A stretch of DNA of 64,000 nucleotides, taken from NCBI GenBank assembly GCA_021397835.1, contig JAJFZO010000658.1, positions 2,549,501-2,613,500 of the forward strand. The letters run 5' to 3'. Positions 24,228-35,015 of this stretch are shown here, in pieces (within the stretch, counting starts at the first letter, position 1; each line of letters opens with the position of its first letter). This DNA is from Moringa oleifera (taxonomy: Eukaryota > Streptophyta > Magnoliopsida > Brassicales > Moringaceae). Both the position numbers and the translations under genes were made by a program. The notes beneath the pieces are model-generated. The model had not been told where the DNA came from. It made no database searches and was given only the letters and a program-made list of their open reading frames with translations.

Positions 24228-25493
24228 TCACACAAGGGCGAGACTCTCTATATAGTGATGAACATCAAACCCTCCAAATTGCAACTGATCCTCAACAAAT
24301 TCAGTATCCTCATTAAATCCAGCATCCTCAAATCCAGTACGATATAAAGTAACATCCCAAAGCTCCTTGAAACTCTTGTCGTTGAGGTTGTAACGTATGA
24401 ATTTGTTAGGTATGTGCAGCACCAAATATGAGTCCTCATCAGTTTCTTCCCGAACAACACATTGTATCAAGAATCCCCAGGAATCCCTGAGCATCTCAGG
24501 ATATGCAGCTGCCAAAGGATTTAAGTCAACTTGGTACTTGGGGAACCATCCCGAGGAATCTCTCTCCATCTCGTAAACAGAGAATTGCACAGCCTGCCTT
24601 CCATAGACTTCAACAAGATGAAGATGGCCTCGAGACTCCCCGAAATACCTGAACATCCTCAAATCCCACCCTTCTGGGATTGGAGGCATTGGCGTTACAC
24701 GCAGTTGCTCTTCATTAACATCAAAGGCTAAGGAATCACCCCAGTCAGAAAGCCAATGAAGAGCACCATTCCAAAAGACTGCATGGCCAAATTGTATGTG
24801 GAGTGATGCATCGAAAGGAGCACCAGAGCGTCTCCAGGGCCCACTCATTGATGAGTAAATCTCCACCTGATAAGGGTTAGTTGCATCATTGGAACTTCTT
24901 ACACAAACAACTTTGTAATGAGGTGATCTTGAGGGGTCAAAAGCTAAATAAATACCAGAAACAGTTGTGAAACTGCTGCGAAATGGAGGAAGTACAGTGT
25001 GTTGCTTAGTTGTGGGATTGTAAATGTAATAGTTTGGCTTTGGTTGATTTGTGCAAGAGCAACAGCACAACAGAAGACCATTGCAGGAATGCAGGATTCG
25101 GATGATTGAAGGGTCATCAGCAAAAGTGAGGGATCTGAAGGGAGGACGAGAATGATTGGAATCAAAGCTGATGAATTCATAGTTCGGGTTTGATAGACCT
25201 GAAGAATATGGACGCAAGAAAAGGCCAGAGATGGACTTAGACTTTATATCAACCTGGTGAGAGAAGTCAGGATTGGAGATGATGGAAAGCCAGTGTTTCG
25301 ACACGCATTTGAACTTGAGAAGGGCTTTGATGGGCAAGCAAACGAGGATTTGGATCAAGAGGTCATTGTTGTTGGCGATAACTTCAGCTGATAAAGATGC
25401 TTGGAAATCAATGGAGGTGCTAGTGTTGGACGTCCTGGTGTAGTCCTTTGGGATTCTTTTGGTTCTTTTGCCTCTTCTGGGGCTGGAGAGCAT
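24228..25493 (-). CDS. F-box protein (At5g07610-like, F-box-associated type)
   Basis: A single uninterrupted frame encodes 421 residues, a normal size for F-box proteins with an F-box-associated C-terminal region. The basic N-terminus (RRGKRTKR) may be a nuclear signal. The F-box covers about residues 42-80 and shows LLIQILVCLPIKALLKF followed by KCVSKHW and SNPDF. Downstream the CNGLLLC word and YNPTTKQHTVLPP are hallmarks of the F-box-associated interaction domain, and EDSYLVLHIPNK is near the end. Such proteins are substrate receptors of SCF ubiquitin ligases through SKP1 binding; the target is unknown. A broken paralogue lies just downstream, so the locus was once a tandem pair. Confidence 0.92.
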   Translation of the reverse strand: MLSSPRRGKRTKRIPKDYTRTSNTSTSIDFQASLSAEVIANNNDLLIQILVCLPIKALLKFKCVSKHWLSIISNPDFSHQVDIKSKSISGLFLRPYSSGLSNPNYEFISFDSNHSRPPFRSLTFADDPSIIRILHSCNGLLLCCCSCTNQPKPNYYIYNPTTKQHTVLPPFRSSFTTVSGIYLAFDPSRSPHYKVVCVRSSNDATNPYQVEIYSSMSGPWRRSGAPFDASLHIQFGHAVFWNGALHWLSDWGDSLAFDVNEEQLRVTPMPPIPEGWDLRMFRYFGESRGHLHLVEVYGRQAVQFSVYEMERDSSGWFPKYQVDLNPLAAAYPEMLRDSWGFLIQCVVREETDEDSYLVLHIPNKFIRYNLNDKSFKELWDVTLYRTGFEDAGFNEDTEFVEDQLQFGGFDVHHYIESLALV

Positions 25494-25762
25494 GGTGATA
25501 TGTTGGCAGCAGATGCTTTGTCTCTGGATGTGGTTGTTCTCTTCAGGAGATAAAAAGAAGTGTACTTATAGGTCTTCTCTGTTCCATTGTCTTCTCTGAA
25601 GATTCTGCAGCAAGCTATTTTAAGTTTCTTATGCATTACGCTTCAGCTTTGACTTTGAGAACAACATGGCATATATAAACAGTAAGATACTATCATTTTT
25701 CTAATATAAGGTAACTTTATGAAATTGAAAATATTTCTTCCATCTGTACTGTCAACAAAATG

Positions 25763-25808
<46 letters not shown>

Positions 25809-26575
25809 AATTCATAATTAATGTTTCAAAGTTCTCTTTTCCAGGAGCCTAAAGGGGAAATTTTTTTGTTCTTGTTTTTTTTTTTTTTTTTTTTAACGAA
25901 TGAGAAGCTTTCATGGAAAACCTTTCTATACTCTTATGGTAAAATTACCAGGAAACATGCAAGTAGAGCAGGGTTAAAGGAATTAATTCAGGTCCATGCT
26001 CTTTGGCATGGAGGTACCTTCAAAGCATTTGATGTTACAGCAACAGAAAGTATAAGGATGTTACTATACAGCAGTTTCATGCTCAGCCATCAGACGCATT
26101 TAAGCAACATCCTGTGAAGAGGTATAGTTTCAAGAAAGCTGTCAACACAATGCCAAGGTGATGCCCAGGATAAGCAGGATTACAGTTTCTTGGGGTGCAA
26201 ATGCCATTACTGAGTAAGTATAAGTTGCTAGCACCAAAAGCACTGGAATTAGCAGCAATGCAACTAGATCAGAATTTTGGTTCTTGTTTTGGAAGATACT
26301 GATTATGCTCGACTTGACTGTGTAGTCTTGTCTTAACCTGCCTGCTTGGACATTTAAGCCTACGCATAAGCCAGTTGGAGGTTTTCGTTATGAGAGATAC
26401 CATTTATGCTTTCTTGTGAGTCTTCACTAGTTGTTCCCAGATCATCTCTCCACTCTACATCTCACAATGTATAACCCAAGGCCACAACGTAGACCTGGAC
26501 TTGATCTGCGCAATTATATGTCCCCTTCACAGCTTCCACTAGTTGTATTCCCAAATTACCTCTCCAATCTGTAAC
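25494..26575. other. Spacer between the F-box and PPR genes
   Basis: It holds the 5' UTR and promoter of the F-box gene (right of 25493) and the 3' flank of the PPR gene. Simple repeats at 25765-25806 and poly-T at 25875-25895 occupy the middle. No additional gene was seen. Confidence 0.5.
25765..25806. repeat. (AT)n microsatellite
   Basis: About 21 AT units upstream of the F-box gene, the longest uninterrupted dinucleotide array in the window. Confidence 0.95.
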
Positions 26576-26640
26576 TTAGGATTCATAACATAGATCAGGT
26601 ACATAGCCCATGGACTTGACCTTCCGCCCCAGTTCTTCTA
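26427..26640. repeat. Imperfect duplication at the PPR gene's 3' end
   Basis: CACTAGTTGT..CCCA followed by a CCTCTCCA-type word and later GGACTTGA occurs from about 26427 and again from about 26537, with a period near 110 bp. The second copy runs into the last codons of the PPR gene, so the duplication involved the 3' end and flank of that gene. Confidence 0.5.
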
Positions 26641-29002
26641 ACGTCATATAAATGTCATATATTTCAGGATGTTGTTGATCTCCTGAAAAGAATTTATGGA
26701 CTCTACCTTTCACAGAAATCCAACTATATCCAGGTTCCTTTCTCACACCCCGCTCTTTCATTACCTCTCTGAAACTTAGTCCATCTTCAAGACTCCCTGA
26801 CTCCTTATACGTGTTAGATAGAAGAACATAGGCTGCTGAGTATTCGGGTCTAATGGAGAGGATCTTCTGAGCTGCAACCTCTGCTAACTCAACATTGCCA
26901 TGAACCCTACATGCCCCAAGTAACGTCTGCCATACCATTTCATCGGGCTCAATTGGCATCTTCCTTATAAATTCCAATGCTTCATCTAGGCGACCCACAC
27001 GACCCAAAAGATCAACAACACAAGCATAATGTTCCATCTCTGGCACCAAACCATATTTCCCCTCCATCAGCTGAAAATAGTGTAGGCCTTCCTCTACCAT
27101 TCTTCCATGGCTACAAGCAAACAGAAGACACAACAGGGTAACAGCATTTGGCTTCATATCCTGGAGCTCCATTCTCTCAAAGAGTTGAAGGGCTTCCTTT
27201 GTCTTACCATGTTGAGCATAACCCGATATTATAGCTGTCCATGAAACAGTATCTGGATTATAACTTCTCTCAAAAACCTTTTCTGCCTCAATTATACTGC
27301 CACATTTGGCATACATGTCAATTAAAGCACTCTCCACGCAATTGTCAGCGTCAAAACCAGCCTTACAGAGAAGGCCATGGATTTGTTGCCCAAACTCTAG
27401 AAAGCAAAGGCTAGCACATGCTATAAGTATGCTGGAAAAAGTGAACTGATTGGGTTGAAAGCCTTCTTCCCTCATCTGTGAGAAAATGGTCAGTGCTTCC
27501 TCCCATTCACAACACTGAGAAGCAGCAGCCACTAGGGTTGTCCAAGACACAATATCCCTCTCCTCCATCCAATCAAAAATCTTCCTTACATCATCAAGAA
27601 CTCCACATTTGGCATATGCATCAGCAATTGCATTGTAAACACTTGTAACTATCGTATCTTCTCCATGTTTTAAGACCATACCATGCAATTCCTTCCCAAA
27701 ATGCAGATGTTTTGATGCAGCAACTGCATTAAATACACTACAGTACGTGTACACATCTGATTTAATATCATTCTGATGCATTCTTACATAGAGTTGCAGA
27801 GCTTCTTTGCCATAGCCAAGCTGTGAATAGCCTGAAATCATTGCATTCCATGGTGTGTTCACTTCAGAAAAGGAAAAGTTTGCTTCAAAAATGGATCTTG
27901 AATCATCCAAAGATGCACATTTTGAGTACATGTCGATCAGAGCAGTACCCAACAGAACGTTAGACTCCATTCCCAATTCTGAGACAATGCGCTGAACCTC
28001 CTTAGCCCTGTCAATATCACCTAGCTGTCCTGCTGCTTTTGAGGCACTAATGAGTGTGTATTTATTTGGCTTAACTCCTTCATTCCTCATCCTGAGAAAA
28101 TGATCGTATGCTTCTAAGTGAAAACCATTCAATGTAAAGCCAGATATCATTGCGTTCCATGAGACTTCACTATGTTCTGTCATGATGTTGAAGACTCTAC
28201 ACGAATCCTCAATCCTTCCTAACTTTGCATACATGTTAAGCAGAGATGTGCTAACAAATGTATTAGACACAAAACCTCTAAGAATAACCTGAGAATGCAC
28301 CATTTGACCGACTTCAAAGCTATCTAAACCAATGCATGTCTGTATAAGCGCAGAATAAGCGAATTTGTCGGGTAAGATTCCATGACTTAACATCTCAACA
28401 AAATACTTAAAGCCATCAAGGAAAAAACCATTCTCTGTTGATCCAACAATCATGACAGTCCACGAGAATATGTTCCTTTGAGACATTTTGTTGAATACCC
28501 TGCGAGCAGCGTCAAAATCGGAGCATTTGCAGTAAGCATGAGCTAAGTGATTCATCAATACCATCAAGTGTTTATCCGAGAAATTGGATTTCAATACGAA
28601 CCCTTGAACCGCTCTTGCTTGTTTCACATGCTCTTTATCAGCAGAGTCACGTAAGAGATCAATTAACGGTTGAATTTCAGACTTTTGGGACGTCTCACTG
28701 GCTACAGTTAAAGTAGAAAAGTTGCCTACGACAGTTCCTTTTGATTTCAACATAACTTGAGATGGCGTGGCCACACTTGAATTGACCATCTATCCAGAGA
28801 AAAATGAAGTCGAATTACAATAAAAGTGTTGAAAGAGAAGGACGAGGAATTAAATGAATAAACTCACATTTATGAGTGTGTGTGTGTGTGATAGAGAGAG
28901 AGAGAGAGAAAGAAATTTTCTTACTTTGCGGTCGGAAAACGAGGCTGGTAATTCAGTTGAGTGAGTAGCTTGAGGGACTTCAACTCTAACAGAGAAGCTC
29001 AT
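26576..29002 (-). CDS. Pentatricopeptide repeat protein, PLS-E subclass
   Basis: The main exon (28789-26576) encodes 737 residues. A short upstream exon (29002-28925, 26 codons starting MSFSVRVEVP) fits in phase through GTAAG at 28924 and an ATAG/ATGG acceptor, giving 763 residues; without it translation would start at the exon 2 ATG. The body is a run of P, L and S type repeats with recurring words such as NAMISGF, LIDMYAKCG and VSWTAIISGYAQHGK. It ends with E-type motifs (GYSWISVKGRVHKFF) and stops ten residues after the last of them, with no DYW domain. PLS-class PPR proteins bind organellar RNA and mostly direct C-to-U editing, so an organelle location is expected; lacking DYW it would need a partner deaminase. 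I cannot name the Arabidopsis orthologue. Confidence 0.88.
28875..28909. repeat. (GT)n(GA)n microsatellite in the PPR intron
   Basis: About eight GT units then eight GA units lie inside the single proposed intron, close to the donor of the short 5' exon. A similar compound array is in a CBP3 intron. Confidence 0.9.
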
Positions 29003-29980
29003 AGTTGCTGATGATAAGTGTGTAAGAGCAGAGATATGCAGAGCCGTTATCTCTGATACCGGCTGGTTGGGTTTTTGCCAAAAATGTTTAAGCACACACC
29101 CCCTCCCTGTGAGGAGAAAGAGAATAAGAAAAAAGAAAACAATAGAGAAGCGTCACTATGAAATAGCCATGTCCTGCATAATTCCCCCTAGCCTTCACTG
29201 ATTCTCGAAGCACACTGGCAATGATTATCGTGCCAAGGTGAGCAAGAAGAGCTCCCAGTGAAGCATGTCGTTTAATGAAGAAAGAAAAGAACATGCCATA
29301 GTGAAGCACGCCGTTTAATGAAGAAAGAAAAGAACTTTAACCGCCGCTTGCTGCCCTTCAAGTTGCATTTATGGAGGAAATATGCATTAAGTTCTTTTCT
29401 CATAGGAGCTTTTTATATGCATTCTTTTCAATATCTGTTGATATTTGATAATAAACAGAATTAGCATTGCCCAGAGCTTATTAGATTACAAATAAAAATG
29501 GGTGATTGTACTTGATTCTGTTGGCAGCTTTGGAACATCTTGGCTTAAGGCCTTCTGCTCGCCACACAGGCGCAGGTCATATGTTCAAAAGATTCATGTA
29601 GAAACACTTGCATTTGCATGAAATTCATGCTGAACAGCATGATTCGTCCTGCTTTGTCAGACTTTCCAACATTACATACTGATCAACGATGAATGAATCC
29701 ATCATGATCATTTACCTTCTTAATGGCCTCTTTCAGTCAGCCACATATAAAGGAAGTTAATTCATCATGAGATGCCATTTTGACAAGGTAAGAGTACAAG
29801 AGATTAAACTTTTCCCATCTCTTTTTCCTTTGTTCATTATTGTCCCTATAAAGAATCCCAGATAACTGAATCATCGTCATGTAAGAATCCTCCGTTTTAC
29901 CTTTACCTTCTCACTCAATCAGATTAAGCAGAGGTATCAGAATCTCCAATGATCCAATCATCACATATGCATCTTCCATT
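29003..29980 (-). promoter_or_regulatory. PPR upstream region and CBP3 3' flank
   Basis: Two same-strand genes are separated by about 980 bp. The part next to the PPR gene carries a 36-bp direct repeat. No reading frame here resembles a protein. Promoter position is inference. Confidence 0.4.
29257..29335. repeat. 36-bp direct repeat upstream of the PPR gene
   Basis: Units at 29257-29292 and 29300-29335 match except for two T/C differences, with a period of 43 bp. They begin AGTGAAGCA and end AAAGAAAAGAAC. They lie about 255-335 bp upstream of the proposed PPR start, so they are in or near the promoter. Confidence 0.85.
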
Positions 29981-32900
29981 TTACCTTCTCACAGAATCAG
30001 ATGATGTATAGTCCAATGAGGTGAACATGAAATTCCCAGAGAACATACTTTCCTTGTCTGCATATATCCAGAGTCACGATTCTGTTAGATTACTCTATAA
30101 AGCAACAGATAATATTCGAACGTTCTTAGCAGTCTGAATTGGAATAGAAACAACATTAGAAATTGGAAGATGGAATATCAAGAAAATCCATAAAGAGGTT
30201 GCTGGATTTAACCATTTAGAGAAAAGAGTATGCTACCTGTAAAGGACAGGCAACTAACTTCCCGACGAACATACCTTGCCATTGCCTGCAGATATATACA
30301 AAGTTTAAGAGGTGCTGACTTCAACGAACAAGAAAAAAGAGACTCTAAGATAATTGTAAAGTACAAGAAAGACAAAAAGAAGATAATTTTGTAGACTGGA
30401 TTTATCTACATAACACTTTCTGTAATACTTTCTTGCATCTGCTCAAGAGGTGTCCACTTCCAAAATAAAACGTTTAGACAATCCAATACTTCAGAAACAT
30501 ATTTTGTTTTGCTATGATGCTTAACAGAGAGATGAGGGTGTGTGGGAGTGTTTGCATGTGTGTGTGTGAGAGAGAGAGAGAGAGGGACAGAGACAGAGGC
30601 AGAGCATGCCTCCACTGCCCGTAACGCGGCATCATTTGGCTTTGACGTTCCATCATCCGAGAAGACATTCCTGCAAGACATACCAATCCAGTCTAAGATA
30701 TTAAGAAGAGCTGATAGTTTATTGATGTTGGGGATGGTCTCCCAAACAGCATGGTGCATTAGATTACATGACGCTAACTAAATCCTAATTGCAAAGTGCC
30801 ACAAAGAATCAACCCAAGCCTAACAAGTGAGAGATGCCAATTAGGGCTTAGGTCACCATAGACGATGGACATCAAACTGACGTTCACACCAAAGTAGACC
30901 ATTTTAAAAGAAATGAAACTTAAATTCTAAATTCAATTCTAAACACATTTGAATCCAACTAAGATAGCAGGCCCTTTCCTCTACAAAATGCTCATGACAA
31001 AGCAATGTTTGAACCAAGATCTAATGGAAGCTTTTACCTCCATATTACATTCTGCAGTTCATCCTTTTTAGCCTCTGGAAGCAGGGCAGTATCATATGCA
31101 ACAACATTTCCATAGAATATCTTCTCCAATTCCTTCATCCATTTTGTTAACAGTAAGTTGACCTGCCCTTGCAAAGATAAATGAAAAATATTAGCAAAAG
31201 CAGAAACAATTCAACCAAAAAGTGCACTAAAAAGTCAAGAATGAACTAAGAAAGTTTCATTGATCCCCAAAAGTGGATGTGCCTCCACAACTTCTCCGTT
31301 CCTGCAACTTCAGGCATTATTAATTCTAATATATCAAACCAAGAGACGTAAACATCTAAAACAGTCTGGGAAGAGTAAAAGATACGCTAACTATAGCACA
31401 CAAAAGGTGCACAAATCAGAATTGACAAATGCCATTGTTTTACAGTTAAAAGCATAGGGATTATAAACATGAAAGCTAAGAACATGAGCACTAGATCATT
31501 TTTGAGCAATTAAACTATCTAACATGAATAAATTGATAGATATGCTTTTATTTATTTACTTTCTTCCAATAAGGTTTGAAAAGTCGAGAGTCAGATTCCA
31601 GTACTTTAACCAAGGGAGAGAAGCCTATAAATCTGATCAACGTCTTATTCCTTTCCAGGACAAATGGTCAGCTCCATATAATTTTATACATGTTTTCAGA
31701 AATTGATATATTAAATGTTTTAAGCTAGGTAAGATCCATAACAAAAAAGAGAATAACACTCAGTTGCAAGGAAATGGGGGCAGGGATATCAAATTCTAAA
31801 GAAAATGATAGTAAAATGCATAAGTTGATTAAATACCCCAGCTTTAGATACTCGGAGCTCCACATCATGATTGTGGATCTCATACAGGTATTGCCCAAGT
31901 TCAACACCTTCCTTTCCTTCTTCTTTCAACCGTCGTAAGCAAAGCCATGTATGAAGCACAAGCAATGAGTATGTCATTCTAAAGGTTTTCTCCAAGTTGA
32001 AAACTGCAGGATAGAATAGTTCCATTTGCACAATTATATCAAGATTTAGTGGCAGGCATTATAGAAATTCACAAAACTATAATGCGGTCAACAATCTCAG
32101 CTAAAAATTGTATGAAGCATAATAACAGATACTGATTTAGAAATTGAGGAATCAAGGAAGTCCCAAGGGGCACCAATCATTGACTAACATCTTTGACAAG
32201 TAGAATTTTAGTCCTAATATTCCTACCTTTTTCATCGCTTAATACTTGTAATTAGCATCCTTAATTTCCCATAAAAACATATGAAACCAAACATAATTTT
32301 AATTTCTTCTATTTTGCAGGATCTGATTGTGGGGTCACCGAATATTCCATATATTTCCAAAGAGATGCTATAAAGCCCACTCATTTTATTTTGTTGGGAG
32401 GGAAAGACGCAAAGAAAGCTGTTTATCCCTTAAAGGGGTTTTGAATGAAAAATGTTGTGACAAATTCATTCTTCCAGCATCCAAAAATTTTCATAGTTAT
32501 GCACAATAAACAATTAGAGAGGGGTTAGTCTAATGATTGTTGCTACTGTACAAAGCATTTAAGATGCAAGAAAATTCAATACTAACCCCTTCTCTTTGGT
32601 AGAATAAAGGTAGTATTTATAAATCAAAATGTATGTAATAATTATAACTACTCAACCATGAGCACCCATAGCATGAACTCTTCGAGACCAGATAACAGGT
32701 TCATCCAAATGGTAATCAAAGAAAAGGAAACCGATGAGCTCCATTTTCACCAATAAAACAAAAAAGAAGGATTTACCTTCATATATGGCAGATTTATCAA
32801 CTTGAGAAACAATTCGCCGGTATATCACATTTGCCCCTCGAATAGCCTTGCTTTGCTTACTATAGAACAGCATCAACTTGAGTAAGAAATGTCGGATGCC

Positions 32901-33876
32901 TTCATATTTTGGCTCCTCGATTCTAAGAGGGGAATCTGAGGCCAAAGCCAATGAACAAGGCTTGGACCAAAACAATTTATCCAAATTTACCTGATGAATA
33001 TTTTAACTATGATTTTCAGTAAAATGAGGACAAGAAACCCTTTTACCAAAAACAGATGAAAAATATAAACATAAGTATCACAACCATAAATGCTAATAGA
33101 TGACTCATATTCAACAGCGAAGCACATTGAAAAAATGCAATATCTCTGAATAGGTATAACAATTGATTAAGAAAAGGAAGAACAAACCCCGCAGTTTAGA
33201 TAATTTGGAAAGCAAAAAGTAAGCAAAAAAATCATTCAGTCCCCAATTAAGAAAAACGATCAACTGAGTAGCTTGCATAACAAAATCTAATTACAATGTA
33301 GAAAGCATCAAAAAGAATCAAACAATATCAGAAATTAGGAGGACAAACTGGAAACAATTTCAACTCTTATCAAGACCACAGTCCACCATGAACACAGTTA
33401 CAAGCTCAAAATTAATATACCTATTGAAAATACCAAATGAAATAAGAGTTGTCAAGAAACTACTTCTCTGAGAAGAAAGAAATTTAAACATCAATGATCT
33501 GCACCTAGATACAGGTAACCCAATTGTCTTCATCAAACAGAAAATTTACAACCAAATTTACTGTCTTTTTTTTTTTTTTTGTCAGACACACTGTCTATTA
33601 GTCTATCAACAACTTTGAGAATATTTAAAAAATATACGGATACCGAAAATCTGATAGCTGATAAACAAGAAATGGATAGTTGTGTTTTCATACCGGGGAC
33701 TTACTGGGGACACCTTTTTCCCCGGAATCCGCAGCAGCAGGCACCTCAACTGCAGTAACTTTGGCGTAGCTTTGGCGCGAAATGAAATAAAGATCTCTCC
33801 TAAATTCCATGCCATTTAGTGAACCAAGCTTGGAGAGGTGACTAACAGCTCCGCTCCATCTTGGCAACATTTTCAC
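29981..33876 (-). CDS. CBP3: CBP3/UQCC1-type ubiquinol-cytochrome c reductase assembly chaperone
   Basis: Seven exons on the minus strand (33876-33694, 32990-32777, 32003-31837, 31162-31038, 30670-30610, 30285-30237, 30057-29981) join in frame into 291 residues. The N-terminus is rich in Arg/Ser and poor in acids (LPRWSGAVSHLSKLGS), as for a mitochondrial presequence. The core has family words SKAIRGANVIYRRIVSQVD, RMTYSLLVLHTWLCLRRL, LGQYLYEIHNHDVELRV and ARYVRREVSCLS, with MFSGNFMF near the end. In yeast CBP3 with CBP6 binds mitoribosomes and newly made cytochrome b for complex III assembly; plant relatives (from memory At5g51220) are assumed to do the same. Intron 5 seems to use a GC donor (GAG/GCATGC at 30610), because the relatives' AV(E/Q)AMARYV sequence is restored only that way; a GT donor six bases earlier would drop two residues. 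The start could also be the ATG two codons in. Confidence 0.9.
30557..30584. repeat. (GT)n(GA)n microsatellite beside the CBP3 GC donor
   Basis: The array lies in CBP3 intron 5 about 25 bp from the proposed GC donor. In the transcript it forms a pyrimidine-rich CUCUCU then ACACAC stretch. Confidence 0.9.
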
Positions 33877-35015
33877 TTCCCTACCGATTCAAAAGATCAC
33901 CGTTTGAAACATACATGCACAAACATTGGCATATAATATAACAGCAGCTTAACAAAAATAAGCCTTGAATCAAAGAATCTGATCGTTTAGCTGAACCATT
34001 TAAAAGCCATGAAAGCTCAACTGAGGCAAATATATATAATGACACTGAAAGGAAAAACCAACCACGAAATTGAATAGCATTATAGGAGCAAGCAAGGCTC
34101 CTGTACCTCTGCAGTAGACTTCTACCTTGCTAAGTAATCGGAAGTGTTTCTCATATCAGTTGGTTCTACTTCTAAGAGCCCTAAAAGACAGCCTCCTCAT
34201 CCCGACACCGATCTGATTAATCACTAATTCTTTCGACATCCAATATGAAGGCGTTTTAGTAGTATAATTAATCTGGAAATAATTTCAAGAGCCCAACAAC
34301 ATCCATGGACTGAAAATACCCGATTGAAGCCCAATTACCTATGTGGGCTAGCAAAACCTTACACTGCTCAACGAACATGAACAATTGGGCCTGTTTGGGC
34401 TCCTCGTAAAGACTCCAATCAGCTATGCGGTGTCGTTTCTTTAATCTAGCAAAACAGCTCTCCCTACCAATACTCAAGCTAAGCCCATCAATGTTTAAGC
34501 GCCGTGCTCACTGATATCTGAAGCTAAGCCCAACAATAGTTGTGGACAAGGTGTCCTACAACACATACCAAGTAGCCTGATAGAGTCGGCTAATGTCGGG
34601 TTTATTACCAAAACCGTGGTCTTAACACTTTGAAGCCAACCAGCCAAGTCATGGACATTTTAAGCTGATGAAGATAGATGACCAAAGGAGATGCATAAAG
34701 AGAATTTAAAAAATTCACCCGAAGGTTACTATAATGATGAAAATTTTGGTTTAGACAACAAATTTGTAATCAATCGGCCAGCAAAACAGTCATCTCAGTT
34801 GATTACAACAACGAGAATGGTCTAATCCCTCTGCCGATTACCCATCCTCATCTCAGTCAAAAATGAGCTTTAGCTCGTTGGTTAACCCCTAAGCCCAAAC
34901 ATTATATGGACTGGTTTGCTGCAATTTAGATTTACATTCTGAAAAAGCAAAATGAAAAGTCTAGATTGATCCACATGCATATCTGCTAAATATACAGTAA
35001 GGTCGATCTGGTACA
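33877..35015 (-). promoter_or_regulatory. CBP3 upstream region and UTP10 3' flank
   Basis: About 1.1 kb separates the two same-strand genes. The left part should hold the CBP3 promoter and the right part the UTP10 3' UTR. A 69-codon open frame at 34268-34477 has no recognisable similarity and no conserved features, so it is not called. Confidence 0.4.

Noticed and set aside
34268..34477. 69-codon minus-strand frame between UTP10 and CBP3
   Set aside because: No family resemblance, no splice partners and no conserved motif, so not called as a gene.
34868..34890. GAGCTTTAGCTCGTTGGTTAA, similar to a tRNA A-box region
   Set aside because: No B box at the right distance and no tRNA fold; probably chance or an unrecognisable SINE trace.
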